A DNA stretch of 64,000 nucleotides, taken from Anthoceros angustus. Lineage: Eukaryota > Streptophyta > Anthocerotopsida > Anthocerotales > Anthocerotaceae. Position numbers and translations under genes: made by a program. The stretch lies in the NCBI GenBank assembly GCA_010909165.1, contig MU008151.1, positions 248,001-312,000 of the forward strand. The letters run 5' to 3'. Shown piece by piece: positions 54,350 to 64,000 of the stretch; position 1 is the stretch's first letter, and each line of letters begins with the position of its first letter. The notes beneath the pieces are model-generated. The model was not told the DNA's origin. It ran no database searches and saw only the letters and a program-made list of their open reading frames with translations.

Positions 54350-55850
54350 CTACGTCACCGTGGCACTCACCTCCTCTCGGCCTCTGCAGCAAGGTGAGAA
54401 CCACAATTTGTCACATCTGTCGGCGGGAATTGCTGGAACGCGAGGACAGGTGCGGAAGGGAGGACGGGGTGGAGCGGTGGCGAGCTGCAGATTGCAATTG
54501 CAATCTGTAGCTTCCTTCACCCCCCTTCCACCCGCACCTCCTCCTCGCCACCGCTTGCCGGGCTGGGAAGCTTGTGCAGACTCTGAGGAGAAGCAGAATT
54601 GCCAGAAGCTGGATTTGATTATTACAATTGTTCCAGCTGCATTCGGTTCCAAGAAGTTTCAGATTGCTTTGCTGTCAGAGCTCTGACTTGTTTGCGGATA
54701 CGTCCATCACCTCCAGTCAGCTTTAGCGGCGCAGATGAGGTGAGAACCACCGAGTCGGGATCGTTTGATTGCGTGACTGAGAGTAAGCCCTGGTGAGGTT
54801 GCGAATTTGTCCGCTTGGTTTAGGTTACAATTTTAAGCAGGATGATGCAATAAACTTGAAATTGCAGCCACAATTACACGATTATGAGCCGAGCCTCTTG
54901 ACCTGCAGTGTCTGGCATGCTTAGGTTTACCACTGGCTGAAATTTGAGCCTGCCGTGCGTGACGACAGTGTTTTAGTTTTGGTTCAAAGTCTGGTTGTAA
55001 TCCTGAGATCCAGCTGCTCATCGTCACCGCAGTGTCCGTCGAGTTGCTTTAGCTCACTCAGTGTGGCTGAAATTTCAACTGATGAGAATCGGGACTGAGC
55101 TCCGACTCCGTTTTCAAGGATTCAACGCACTGTCAGTTTAGAGCTTTCTTTCCTCCATTGCACTTGGAGTTGCAGGCACCAGGACTGCTTCCAGCACAGA
55201 GCGTGTGACATGGCTTCCGGAATATCAAGAACGCCTTCAACGGACTCAGACGCGGCAGTACCGCATGAGATTATACAGGGCGAGTATGCGGATAGCAGTG
55301 CAGCAATGATCCGCTCAAGTTTCACCTGCGCACGGCCTTATTCCGCATGGACGGGGTTCACGGGAACACAGTCCGCGTGCAGTCAAGGCAGAACAGCTTC
55401 ACAGATGTCCGCAATATGCAGCTGGAGGCAGAGAAGGAGGTTACCTACCTGATCGGTGGTGGTGAGGAAGGGGAGACCCACACCGCGCTGATTGATTATG
55501 CCACGGAGCCGGCACCCCCACGGCGAGGACTCCCGGAGCGCGGCAGAGGCGTTTGCGGCGATCTGGTAGCAGTGAGAGACGGAAGTCGTCGACAGAGCAG
55601 GAAGGAGTCCGCTTCGAACAACCAGACCTGCTGAAATTGCTGGAAGGACGTACCGAGAGTGTGGAGAGCTCCCATGCCGAGATCTCAGGCAGTCTGGAAG
55701 CTCAAGGAAAGAAGTTGCGAGAATTCGAAAGTAGCATCGGTACAGTTGAGTGGAAGCCAGCATCAAAACGATACAGCGCTCAGCCTCAAGAGTGTGCAGG
55801 CATCAGCAAAAGGACAAAAGCAAGCAAACCTGCACAGCTCCTTCTAAAAC
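54350..55850 (+). other. Possible decayed or spliced gene, unrecognised
   Basis: Moderately GC-rich DNA with several open plus-strand pieces: MASGISRTPSTDSDAAVPHE (55,210), then in other frames LFRMDGVHGNTVRVQSRQNS and AEKEVTYLIGGGEEG (55,345-55,480), and a Glu-rich, coiled-coil-like EQEGVRFEQPDLLKLLEGRT...LEAQGKKLREFES (55,590-55,740). They could be exons or a frameshifted gene. No family recognised. Confidence 0.3.
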
Positions 55851-55990
55851 GTAGAACGCGTTGGTAGCAGCTCCGTCACAGCTGGCTGGGTTGAACGTCT
55901 CGATCTTTGCCTAGTCAGTCATCACTGCTGAGAGCAGCATCAAGACACAGAGAACGTTGCGGACGAGGACGATCGCTTCGCCATGGCCAT
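55851..55990 (-). pseudogene. Truncated MiAMP1-like gene (third unit)
   Basis: The start ATGGCCATGGCGAAGCG at 55,990 and the signal-peptide part match the two intact copies, but a frameshift lies after about 6 codons, a stop replaces Ala before KIETFNPASCDG, and after the TN(A/T)FYV codons the sequence jumps at 55,850 directly into what is 3' flank in the other units. The C-terminal 60 residues are deleted. The TATA box of the other copies (CTTATAAGC) is CTGATGAGC here (about 56,146). Confidence 0.85.
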
Positions 55991-56554
55991 GGTCGCTGAA
56001 GCCTGAGTGGAGTAATTGTGCTGCCTGAGGAATTGTAAGTGGAGTTGTCGATTTCGAAGATAAACTGAGAGGAGAAACAGAAGACTCACAAGTCTGGAGT
56101 GTGGATTGCAGTTGTGGAAAAGCTTAAGGCTTGCTGGTGCCGGGCTCATCAGCAGGCATGTGTGGAAGGCATCCGGAAGGAAGGAGGGAAGGGCGTAGAC
56201 TGATCACGACTTTCAACGGATTCGTGGAATAATCCTGGTAGAAGTTGAGCCTTGGGCTGGCCATGGTTCGTCACGAGCCTTGACCGTGACCATGAAGACC
56301 AGGAAGACTTGAGTTTCATGTGTGCCAGAGTGCAACCTTATCTGGGTTAGGTACCACGGTACTACCAACCACCCAAGTACAGTCTGTATCAAGTACGTAT
56401 GTACATAGCACGTTTGATCTCCGATTTGCAGAACAATTGGCTTCCGCAGGGGCTTGATCCATCTGAAGAGATCGGAGATTTTCTGCTTGCTCTGCCGGCT
56501 GTCATGGCTTTTGTTGCCACTTCTTGACCATAAATAAGTCTCGTGTTTTAGATT

Positions 56555-56870
56555 TCTCTGCTTGCCCTTTCACATCTTGTGTTTCAGCTTTGTCTGCTTG
56601 CTAAGTCACATCTTGTGTTTCAAGTTTCTCTGCTTGCTAGGTCACATCTTGTGTTTCAAATTTCTCTGCTTGCTAAGTCAGATCTTGTGTTTCAGGTTTC
56701 TCTGCTTGCTTGCAAAGTCGCATCTTGTGTTTCAGATTTCTCTGCTTGCTAAGTCTCATCTTTTGTTTCAGATTTCCCTGCTTGCTTTCTAAGTCTCATC
56801 TTTTGTTTCAGATTTCCCTGCTTGCTTGCTAAGTCACATATTTTGTTTCAGGTTTTTGTTTGCTTGCTAA
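56555..56870. repeat. Minisatellite, about 36-bp unit
   Basis: Eight or so head-to-tail units of GCTTGCTAAGTCACATCTTG plus TGTTTCAGATTTCTCT. The 76-codon open frame here is a by-product of the repeat. Confidence 0.9.
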
Positions 56871-56907
56871 AATGCCTCCTGTCACCAACGCGGCAGGGAA
56901 TCAATCC

Positions 56908-56978
56908 TGGGATGCGGGGAGTGATCACCGAACCTCTCGCATGGTAAGAGAGCGCTCTACCATCTCAACCACATCCCC
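56908..56978 (-). pseudogene. Degenerate tRNA-Ala-like gene
   Basis: Minus strand from 56,978: GGGGATGTGGTTGAGATGGT, then AGAGCGCTCTCTTACCATGC, then GAGAGGTTCGGTGATCACTC and CCCGCATCCC. It is colinear with plant tRNA-Ala over its whole length with pairing acceptor ends. The anticodon position reads ACC instead of AGC, the D-stem is altered (GGTTGAG for AGCTCAG), and the T loop has an extra base, so it is probably a pseudogene. It is not interrupted, unlike the copy at 27.5 kb. Confidence 0.75.
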
Positions 56979-57194
56979 TATTTGCTCAAAGGAATAACTC
57001 AGGCTTTGTCAATCTTGAGCCGTGGCCAAAACTGGCCAGGGTGAACTCGGAGCACCCTAATTAATTTTGAAGGAAAGTTCTCAATGAGTGATCAGGCTTA
57101 AAGCAACTTGGCAAGTCAATTGGCCCTGGGAAGGGTCACTCCATCAGCGCGCCCTGCCAAAGTGAGCTTGAGGATCGAATTCACACCCCTTCAA

Positions 57195-57400
57195 ATGCGT
57201 GTCCAAATGGCTTAGGCCAAATGCACACACATTTATAAGAACTTAGTTATTAAGCATCCTGCGCTGGGATCGGTACTGGGGTCCCTAAAGAGAATGGATG
57301 CCCTTGGTGCAAGTACAGTACATAGTTTAGGCATACCATGGTACAAGTTGTGAAGTACCAAGTCCCTTGACGGAAATCCGTCCTTAGTGGACTTAAGTAA
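57195..57400 (+). mobile_element. SINE-like retroposon, second copy
   Basis: Parallels 16,105-16,322: GGCTTAGGCCAAATGCACAC, GGATGCCCTTGGTGCAAGTA, CCAAGTCCCTTGACGGAAAT and CCTTAGTGGACTTAAGTAAA, ending in TTCTTC. The tail is shorter than that of the first copy. Confidence 0.65.
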
Positions 57401-57414
57401 AATTCTTCACACAA

Positions 57415-57510
57415 AGCGGGTTTGCGGCCCTAGGCCCTGCGTCACGCGAGCGTCACGCGATGGCATAAATACGGCCCTAGGCCCTGCGTGACGCGATGGC
57501 ATAAATACAA
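57415..57510. repeat. Short tandem duplication
   Basis: CGGCCCTAGGCCCTGCGT...ACGCGATGGCATAAATAC occurs twice in a row (about 57,425 and 57,470). Confidence 0.75.
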
Positions 57511-57544
57511 AAGATTGAGTTGGTGCGCAGAAGTGCATTCGAAG

Positions 57545-57620
57545 GTGAAACGAGATCGGGATTTGAACCCGAGTTGCATTTGGCTTAAGCCCCAGCACCA
57601 ACCCGCCCATCCGGACATGT
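57545..57620 (-). tRNA. tRNA-like sequence (possible SINE head)
   Basis: Minus strand GGGTTCAAATCCC contains a perfect B box (GGTTCAAATCC), with TGGGCGGGTTGG, an imperfect A box, 28 bases ahead of it. Between them GGGGCTTAAGCC could be an anticodon arm. No proper acceptor stem was found, so it is a relic or a SINE head rather than a working tRNA. Confidence 0.45.
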
Positions 57621-57624
57621 TGAA

Positions 57625-58500
57625 ACAGTAGCGTCCCTACAACGTATTTATTCCTTCCCTGCCAGCTTGGCCTGCAGTAAACTTTCAAGCAGCCGATGCA
57701 CCCCGTGCCCGCTACGGTTGCTGGCGATGGCCGATCCGCCCGATTCGGCCGGCAGGATGGTTTTCTGCCCCAGGCCAGCCTGATTCCAGTCGTGGCAATC
57801 AAGCCACCCTTGGCACCCATCACCCTGATTACGATCGAGCCGAGGCAATCACTCCATCGTCACCGGGGAAAGCCTGATTGCCATCCCAGGATGGGCGGGC
57901 CATTATCAAGCAAGCATTGCGGACTGACCATCCAGGCCGCATCGATCAGGCCAGCCTAATCCCAGCAGGGCAGCGGCCGAGACAACAACTCTGCGAGGCA
58001 CGACTTCTAAGCTTGCGGCTTTTCTGCCAAAAGACACTGTTTCACACTGTTTTTGCTTGTTGAGTGTTTCTCACACTGAACGAGTTGCCTCCGAAACTGG
58101 GAAGGGAAGCACATGTAGAGATGGCATTAAACAGAAAGTATTTATCTATTAGAAGCACATTTTTGCGGAGGTACACTTAATTTATTCTCATATATGTACT
58201 TATTATACATCTACGCCAAATGCTTGATGCTTGATCTCGTTGGTATCCCCATTGCTGCCGATCTGACGTGATGGCCAGTGTGTCACCTCATCCGATTCGT
58301 GCCTGCACAAAACGGTACAGCGCTCAGCCTTAAAGAATGTCAGACATCACCAAAAGAACCAAAGCCAGCAAACCAACGCTCCTTAGAAAACGCAGGAGCT
58401 TGAAGAAGTACACGCAATTCTGATGGATAAACAAGCTTCACTGAAGACTCAGGAGCCACACCTCATGCATACTTATGAAGAATTGCAACATGTGACTGTT
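57625..58500. other. Intergenic region and 3' flank of the MiAMP1-like unit
   Basis: 57,640-58,010 is GC-rich with no recognised coding. 58,200-58,450 is the downstream flank that recurs in the unit at 60,700-60,960 (CGATTCGTGCCTRCACAAAA, GCGCTCAGCCTTAA) and, rearranged, near 55,770. Confidence 0.6.
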
Positions 58501-58502
58501 TT

Positions 58503-58835
58503 TCAACCCTGAATCCAGACGGCCCGCAGCTTGGTCGCCCCTTGCACCACACACCCTGGTCCGTAAATCTGTGCAACGCTACTGTAGCCTTCGCAGTTCT
58601 GCTGGTTGTGGATGGACACGCGGGTGCCGCCGTCGATTTCACTGATCCGCACAGCGCCCTGGTCGATAAACGTCTGGCAGGTGTTCCCGCCCACGTAGAA
58701 CGTGTTGGTGGGAGATCCGTCACAGCTGGCCGGGTTGAACGTCTCGATCTTTGCCGCGTCAGTCATTACTACTGAAAGCAACAGCAAGACGCAGACAACG
58801 TTGTTGCTGACGAGGACGAGCTTCGCCATGGCCAT
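58503..58835 (-). CDS. Small secreted MiAMP1-like antimicrobial-type peptide, copy 1
   Basis: 110 residues. The first of two ATGs (ATGGCCATGGCG) is taken as start. Residues 1-27 are a signal peptide with a hydrophobic core (VVCVLLLLSVV) and likely cleavage after TDA. The mature part has Cys at about 38, 53, 81 and 95, and the motifs YVGGNTCQTF, VSIHNQQNCEG and a C-terminal LRAVWIQG. Spacing, the NQ-x2-C-x-G motif and the W-x-I-Q end resemble MiAMP1 of Macadamia and its gymnosperm relatives (beta-barrel, gamma-crystallin-like fold, secreted, antifungal), though MiAMP1 has six Cys. Secretion and a defence role are inferred. No intron needed. Confidence 0.75.
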   Translation of the reverse strand: MAMAKLVLVSNNVVCVLLLLSVVMTDAAKIETFNPASCDGSPTNTFYVGGNTCQTFIDQGAVRISEIDGGTRVSIHNQQNCEGYSSVAQIYGPGCVVQGATKLRAVWIQG

Positions 58836-59028
58836 GGTCGCTGAAGCGGGAGCCCTGAATGACTGGCAAATCCGAATTGTAAGTGGCGCTGTCGAGCTCG
58901 CAAGTAAGCTGAGAGCGGAAACACTGCGGAATTGTAAGTGGAGCTGTTGAGCTCGCAAACTCGTAAGCTGAGAGCAGGAACAGAAGTCTGAATTGCAGTT
59001 GTGGGAAAAGCTTGCTGGTTCCCGGGCC

Positions 59029-59036
59029 TTATAAAG
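59029..59036 (-). promoter_or_regulatory. TATA box of MiAMP1-like copy 1
   Basis: CTTTATAAGG on the minus strand, about 195 bases upstream of the start codon, in the same place relative to flanking sequence as in copy 2. The upstream region to about 59,120 is shared between copies. Confidence 0.6.
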
Positions 59037-59159
59037 GGGCGTTAGCGGAAGGTACCGCGAAGGAAGGAAGGAGGCGTGTAGACTCACGCTTTCAACGGAT
59101 TCGCGGTAGCAGTAAGGTCCTTCGGCAGGCTCCGCATGGCACGTCACGAGCCTTGACCC

Positions 59160-59720
59160 CATTCAAGTTTGTGCTCTGCAGATGACTGACGTGCCGTGCA
59201 CCTTGTGGCCCAGTTACAAACTGACAGGCCAAATGGTGAAGTCCACTTGAATTACGCCTACACACTTGGGCGCTTGGGGCCTATTCGCTTTGGCCTTCAT
59301 GTGGAAGATTTTCACAACCTTCGTCACCACGTAGCATATTATCCGGCTGCCGTCGCACTCTCTTGGGAGTCGGACTCCAATCGTCGTCGTCACACCGTGT
59401 GACCGTAAACGACGCAAGTCTTTAGCCCTCCGACAAGGAGATATCGTAACACCACTTGGAACACCTGAAGTTTTCCCTTACCAATTTACATTATTTTTAT
59501 TTTTTTTACTCATATTTGACAATTGATATATGTACCTCATCGTGGGGTGCACATACACCAGAGGACATTAAGAACTTCACAGTTAAGCAATGTAGGGGCA
59601 GATCAATGCTGGGATGGGGAATTATCCTTTCACAATCTTTTAGCCCGGTTGAGCAAATTTATTCTGGTAATAGTCGTCTCGGTCTACCTTGGCGCGCCGA
59701 TCTCCCTCGTGTGTGGTCAT
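59160..59720. other. Intergenic DNA
   Basis: No gene recognised; a 68-codon frame at 59,196-59,402 has no known motif. Confidence 0.5.
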
Positions 59721-59724
59721 CGCG

Positions 59725-59885
59725 TGAGACTCTCTGAAACATATATACATACCTCCCTAAATGTTACCCCGCGAGACTCTCTGAAAAATACATACATACC
59801 TCGCAAAATGTTACCCCGTGAGACTCTCTGACCTCGCTAAATGTTACCCCGTGAGACTCTCTGACCTCGCTAAATGTTACCCCAT
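59725..59885. repeat. Short tandem repeat, 31-50-bp units
   Basis: Four units of GTGAGACTCTCTGACCTCGC then TAAATGTTACCCC, two of them with a longer ACATACATACCTC version. Confidence 0.85.
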
Positions 59886-60054
59886 TGGTACATCTGAATC
59901 AGTAATATTTGTCAGGTGTAGACTGTACATAACTCGGCTCGGCACGTCACAGCCTTGACCCACATTGCCTTAGAGAAACACGCGTTCCTGCAGGAGATCT
60001 GGAAGCAATACTGAGTTCATCCAGTATCAGTCGCATGACAATCATTTACTACTT

Positions 60055-60330
60055 ATGTCAGCCGTGCACAATTAAGCCCCCTGGAGGCCATGGGCAGACA
60101 CATTTCCAGAACGATTGACAAAAACCAATCTTGCTCGATTAAGCACCCCTGCTGGCCATGGGCAGAACCATTTCCGAAACGATTAACAATCAACCTTACA
60201 CAATTGAGGCCCCCCGGCTGGCCAAGGCTAGAACCATGTTGAAGAATCAACCATCCCAGTTTGCAACAGCAGAAGGTCAGATCTCTACCTGGCATGATTG
60301 TTGATCACAGCCAACCGACCCTTGCAGAAG
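60055..60330. repeat. R2 repeat copy outside the 20-27 kb cluster
   Basis: Same 60-bp units (GGCCATGGGCAGAACCATTT, AACAATCAACC) and the same end (CATCCCAGTTTGCAACAGC) as the R2 copies at 20.9, 25.9 and 26.7 kb. Confidence 0.8.
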
Positions 60331-60973
60331 ATCCTATCTCTGAACTGCTTTCTTAATGGCCTCTACGATTAACGTCCTACCAAAATTACGCAAATCATTA
60401 TACCCTTGCTGTGGACAACAAACTCTACTAGGCGAGGCACAAGAGCATTTCAAGCTTGCAGCTTGAGCATTTCAAACTTGCAGCTTGTCTGTCAAAGAGG
60501 CGATGACACTGTTCCAAAGTGATTCACGCTGAGCAAGTTGCCTCCTACATTTTTAGTGAACTTGATTGTGAGTTGCCTGAGATTGGCAAGCGAGCACTTC
60601 ATTGACTAAATAGAGGTGGGATTTAATTAAACAAGGTATTTATTTATTAAAAACTTTTCTTCGGATGGTACACTTGTTTTATTCTCAGATATAGATCCTA
60701 TACATCTATGCCAAATGCTCCACCTAGTTGGTATCCCCATCTATGCTCATCTCACGTGATGACCAAGTGTGTCCACATCCGATTCGTGCCTACACAAAAC
60801 GGTACGGCGCTCAGCCTTAAGAATGTGCAGGTATCACCGAAAGAACCACAGGCACCAAACCATAGCTCCTTCTAAAACGGAGGAGCTTGAAGAAGTACAT
60901 GCAATTCTGTTGGATAAAAGAGTTGCAATGGGGCATACCTTATGCATACTTATGAAGACGCAACATGCGATGT

Positions 60974-61303
60974 TCAACCCTGAATCCAGACAGCGCGCAG
61001 CTTAGTTGCACCTTGCACCACACACCCTGGTCCGTAAATCTGCGCAACGCTACTGGAGCCTTCACAGTTCCTCTGGTTGTGTATGGACACACGGGTGCCG
61101 CCGTCAATTTCACTAATCCGCACAGCGCCCTGGTCGATAAACGTCTGGCAGGTGTTCCCGCCCACGTAGAACGTGTTGGTAGCAGCTCCATCACAGCTGG
61201 CTGGGTTGAACGTCTCGATCTTTGCCGCATCAGTCATCACTGCTGCCAGAAGCATCAAGACACAGAGAACGTTGCGGACGAGGACGAGCTTCGCCATGGC
61301 CAT
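60974..61303 (-). CDS. Small secreted MiAMP1-like antimicrobial-type peptide, copy 2
   Basis: 109 residues, starting at ATGGCCATGGCG (61,303). Signal peptide MAMAKLVLVRNVLCVLMLLA then AVMTDA. The mature peptide differs from copy 1 at only a few residues (AAT for SPT, R for Q, SSS for YSS) and keeps all four Cys and the GPGCVVQGATKLRAVWIQG end. Upstream and downstream flanks are shared with copy 1, so the two come from a tandem duplication of about 2.5 kb. The strong conservation of the mature part compared with the leader suggests that both were kept by selection or are recent. Confidence 0.75.
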   Translation of the reverse strand: MAMAKLVLVRNVLCVLMLLAAVMTDAAKIETFNPASCDGAATNTFYVGGNTCQTFIDQGAVRISEIDGGTRVSIHNQRNCEGSSSVAQIYGPGCVVQGATKLRAVWIQG

Positions 61304-61443
61304 GATCGCTGAAGACTGAGTTGAGTGCTGCCTGAGGAATTGTAAGTAGAGTTGTCGATTTCGCAAATGAGCTGAGAGCAAGAGAACACTCACAAGTCTG
61401 GAGTGTGGGTTGCAGTTTTGAGAAGGGCTTGCTGGTGCCGGGC

Positions 61444-61450
61444 TTATAAG
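61444..61450 (-). promoter_or_regulatory. TATA box of MiAMP1-like copy 2
   Basis: GCTTATAAGC on the minus strand, about 145 bases upstream of the start codon. The equivalent place in the truncated unit at 56.1 kb is mutated. Confidence 0.6.
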
Positions 61451-61559
61451 CAGGCATGTGGAAGGTACCCGGAAGGAAGGAAGGAAGGAAGTATGTAGAC
61501 TGATGAAGACTTTCAACGTATATGTGGAATCCTGGTAGAGCGCAGGCCCTTGGGCTGCA

Positions 61560-63274
61560 CGTCACTGGCCTTGACCGGAACTTTGCCTCGGACACTTAAG
61601 TGATGACAACTAGTGTGAGGTTTTGTGGCCCAGTAACAAAGCGACACCCCAAATGGCGAAAGTACGATTTTGAGCTGGAGTCTCCGGCGGTCAGTGCCGA
61701 TACATGCCTTAGCCTAATTGGACGTTTTCAGTACTGTTTGTGTCGATCTTGTGTCGATTCATAAAAATTGGAGCTAGCTGGCGGTGACTGTGGGTGGTTC
61801 AGCGACAGTGTGACCCACCCACTTACCCACAATTATAGGGCCTAATTACAAGTCTTACCAACTCTCTACAACCTCAGCCTTCAGTGACGTCTTTGTATCA
61901 GAGGACACTTTGCCATCCGGAGTGCTCAGCATGGCAATCTATGAAGATACTGCGCGTACGCTGGGACCCATGGATTGGCCGGGCCATAACATGTCATTTC
62001 TAAAAGAAACTCTTCAGGCTCAGTACCAATGGACCACCTCCAAGTGTATTCCTTGGCACATGGTTAAAGTACCAGCCAAGGTTAAAGTACCAGTGCCGTA
62101 AGCTCCCCAATGTCTTAATCATGAACAATGCATGACTGTGAGACCTCTGTCCCCCACTTGCATTGATATGAAAGGCACGGAAGCGCCTCTTCCCTGAAAG
62201 GTACGATCCTTGTTTGTGGATCAATACCGTCTTCCTCCAATTCAAGCGTCACCATCATACTGTTTTAGATTTGCAGGATTGATTTCCGCCTCTTAAGTAT
62301 TGCTTTCTCACAGATTGAGGCGCAGCTCCTGCTCAAATGTTTTTCAGCCCACTCCGAGTCCCTTTGCAAGATCCAATTCCACGTGCACCCTGTGGGTTTT
62401 AGAGGTTTCTGGTCCTGGCTGGGCTGGGGTGGGCTAGGTTTTATAAAAGACACGTTCCCAAGTAGGGAATTGTCAGTTAAGTGTAACTCCCGAGTTAACG
62501 GCACTGACGAAAGGCGGAAGAAGACCGACGTCTTTGGACCCTGTTGCAAACAGACACAAGGACGTTCGTGTGGTGGCTTAGTAGCAATGTAGCAGTCTAG
62601 TAGCACATAAGTTCGAGAAGGTTCTGCCAATCTACCTTGGGGACACGTACATATTTGCGGTGGCTTGGACACACTTACCAATTACGGTTGGTCACGGCCT
62701 ACAGTACATAGACCGGAGACGGGGAGAAGGAGACGATGTCCACCAACCTTACCTGAGTTTGGTACCAATACCACGGGTAGTACCAACCACACAAGTACAG
62801 TCTGTACCTAAAGGGTACAGTACGTGTCCATAAGTACTGTATGTAGGTGTGGACTGCGCACAGGTCTGGACATGGCTCGCAAGTATGTACAGACACATGT
62901 TGATGGTTCAAACCTGTCAGTGCAGAGGCGTGGACGATACGCAGGATCCATTTGACTGTGAGGAAGCCGTGCTACTCCCCGTGCTTCTGTGTGTGTAGAG
63001 AAATATGTAGTGCGGAAGATGCTGCTCAGGACTGCACATCGTATAGCCAGCATGCATCTGAAGAATACTAGGCAACTGAAGATGCATACACAAGGGTCCT
63101 ATTTGATTTGAACAACCTCATTTTCATGACCGACAACTCCAACCGAAGCACTCCCTTCTCAGCGTCTCACGGCTGAGAAAAGAACTAATGTTCACAACCC
63201 TTGCTTCAAAACAAGAGTCGTGGACGAAACGCAAAAGTGTCTTATTTGAACTGAAGCAAAGGCAGATCGGCTCT
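61560..63274. other. Intergenic DNA and 3' flank of the SKU5-similar gene
   Basis: No gene recognised. 62,750-62,880 (GGTACCAATACCACGGGTAG, ACCACACAAGTACAGTCTGT) repeats a sequence at about 56,345-56,410. Confidence 0.5.
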
Positions 63275-64000
63275 TCAGCGACGTGCTGCTTTGCCACATA
63301 GCAGCACATTTGCTGGAATGGCCTTCTCAGTTCTCAAAGATTCTGCAGGATCATGCACCCGAATGTAGAACTCCTGCCCCAAATAAGCTCGCTGAAGCTG
63401 TGCTGAACGAAAGTTCCACATTCCAACATTGTCCATCGCCACCAGGACGACAGTGTATCCCTTTGGATAAACCTGCAGAATGAAAGACGATTTAACTTAC
63501 AGGACTGCTGAATGCTACCGTCTTCCTCACGAATCAGCAACGAGCTGGAGTAAAACAGCCGACTACATGTTGCAAGGCCGCAATCAGACTTGTAAAGAAG
63601 TTCTTACCTGAGTTGTGCTGCGAGAAACAGCGTCCACAAGATTATAGGAGTCTCTGGCTTTCAAGGACCAGTCTCCGAAGCCAAAACTGCCAAAGAATGG
63701 AAGACAACAATAATTAGCTCAACCTTCCTCTAGGCACCTCAAGTGGTTGCCATGTCCTCACATGCATAAGAAAAACAGGCTTCCTACCATGAATAACAAT
63801 ACCTAGGGTTTAGTACACTTACGCCACAACAAAGAACGAGTACCCATCAAAATGCCATGACTGAATCGTGCCTTCACCATTCTGCAGAACAAACTCAGTG
63901 AAAGATCTGTAATCGCCAACCATGATAGATGTTTTAGAAATCGCAGGGGTGCCCTGGTTTCCTGGAGTGAAGGGGATGGAATTCAGCTCAAATACTCCAG
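63275..64000 (-). CDS. SKU5-similar (multicopper-oxidase-like) protein, last three exons
   Basis: Minus-strand exons: 64,000-63,823 (continues beyond the window), 63,686-63,608, 63,472-63,275. All four splice sites are GT/AG (donors GTAAG). Exon readings join in frame: GEGTIQSWHFDGYSFFVVA, then FGFGDWSLKARDSYNLVDAV, then VYPKGYTVVLVAMDNVGMWN followed by LGQEFYIRVHDPAE. These are the C-terminal cupredoxin domain of the SKU5/SKS and pectinesterase-like (NTP303) group. In laccases this region binds copper through HCHxxxH; here it reads DNVGMWN, the known loss of copper ligands in SKS proteins. They act at the plasma membrane or wall in directional growth and pollen tubes. The product ends LLCGKAARR with no long hydrophobic tail, so a GPI anchor like that of SKU5 itself is unlikely. 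Confidence 0.9.

Noticed and set aside
56562-56792. Leu/Cys/Phe-rich 76-codon frame resembling a membrane peptide
   Set aside because: It is only the translation of a 36-bp minisatellite.

Overview
This is a window of nuclear DNA from a land plant. The evidence is plant-type LTR/Copia, L1-type LINE, CACTA-like and hAT elements, a GH17 beta-1,3-glucanase relic, a spliced SKU5-similar multicopper-oxidase-like gene, telobox-like AAACCCTA motifs, and a proline-rich cell-wall-type protein. MiAMP1-like secreted peptides and a GH46 chitosanase relic beside a repeat-rich, low-gene-density background would fit a non-flowering plant (lycophyte, bryophyte, fern or gymnosperm) better than a crop-type angiosperm. 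That placement is inference; the species cannot be named from the sequence.

Layout. 1-9.43 kb: a huge inverted repeat (arms of about 4.5 and 4.9 kb, 27-nt spacer, left arm running off the window). Each arm carries a GH17 relic, an LTR-like segment, and a copy of the promoter plus first codons of the gene at 23.1 kb. 9.7-10.3 kb: minisatellite. 10.6-13.2 kb: a 5'-truncated LINE on the minus strand, next to a tRNA-like 3' half. 13.6-16.1 kb: a His/Pro-rich secreted protein gene and a decayed second copy. 17.5-28 kb: a cluster of partial duplications around one intact, unrecognised 528-codon ORF (23,133-24,719), its frameshifted paralogue (17.7-19.2 kb), a broken dirigent-like gene (19.6-20.2 kb) and many copies of two local repeats. 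27.5 kb: a tRNA-Ala gene split by a 52-bp LINE tail. 29.0-29.5 kb: internally deleted GH46 chitosanase.

30.41-51.99 kb is one nest of transposons. A hAT element is split by a terminal-inverted-repeat element (31,823-50,870, ATAT duplicated). That element contains an L1-type LINE (about 32.9-50.09 kb). The LINE is interrupted by a complete 7.2-kb Copia element (33,112-40,339, CTACG duplicated) and by a 2.47-kb CACTA-like element (47,196-49,667, CAC duplicated). Two later tandem duplications (1.9 kb and 0.78 kb) lie inside the nest. A 418-bp deletion derivative of the same hAT sits at 53.77-54.19 kb, inside a 139-codon ORF.

55.8-61.6 kb: three tandem units of a small secreted MiAMP1-like gene on the minus strand, two intact and one truncated with a broken TATA box, mixed with minisatellites, tRNA-like sequences and a SINE-like retroposon. 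63.27-64 kb: the last three exons of a SKU5-similar gene (minus strand), continuing beyond the window.

The clearest biological stories are the inverted-repeat locus, which could make a hairpin RNA against a neighbouring gene family, and a LINE family whose 3' ends in this window repeatedly sit at the same place inside tRNA-like sequences and share a 3' tail with a short SINE-like family. Many coding sequences carry single-base frameshifts. These may be real decay or residual long-read errors, so pseudogene calls should be read with that in mind.
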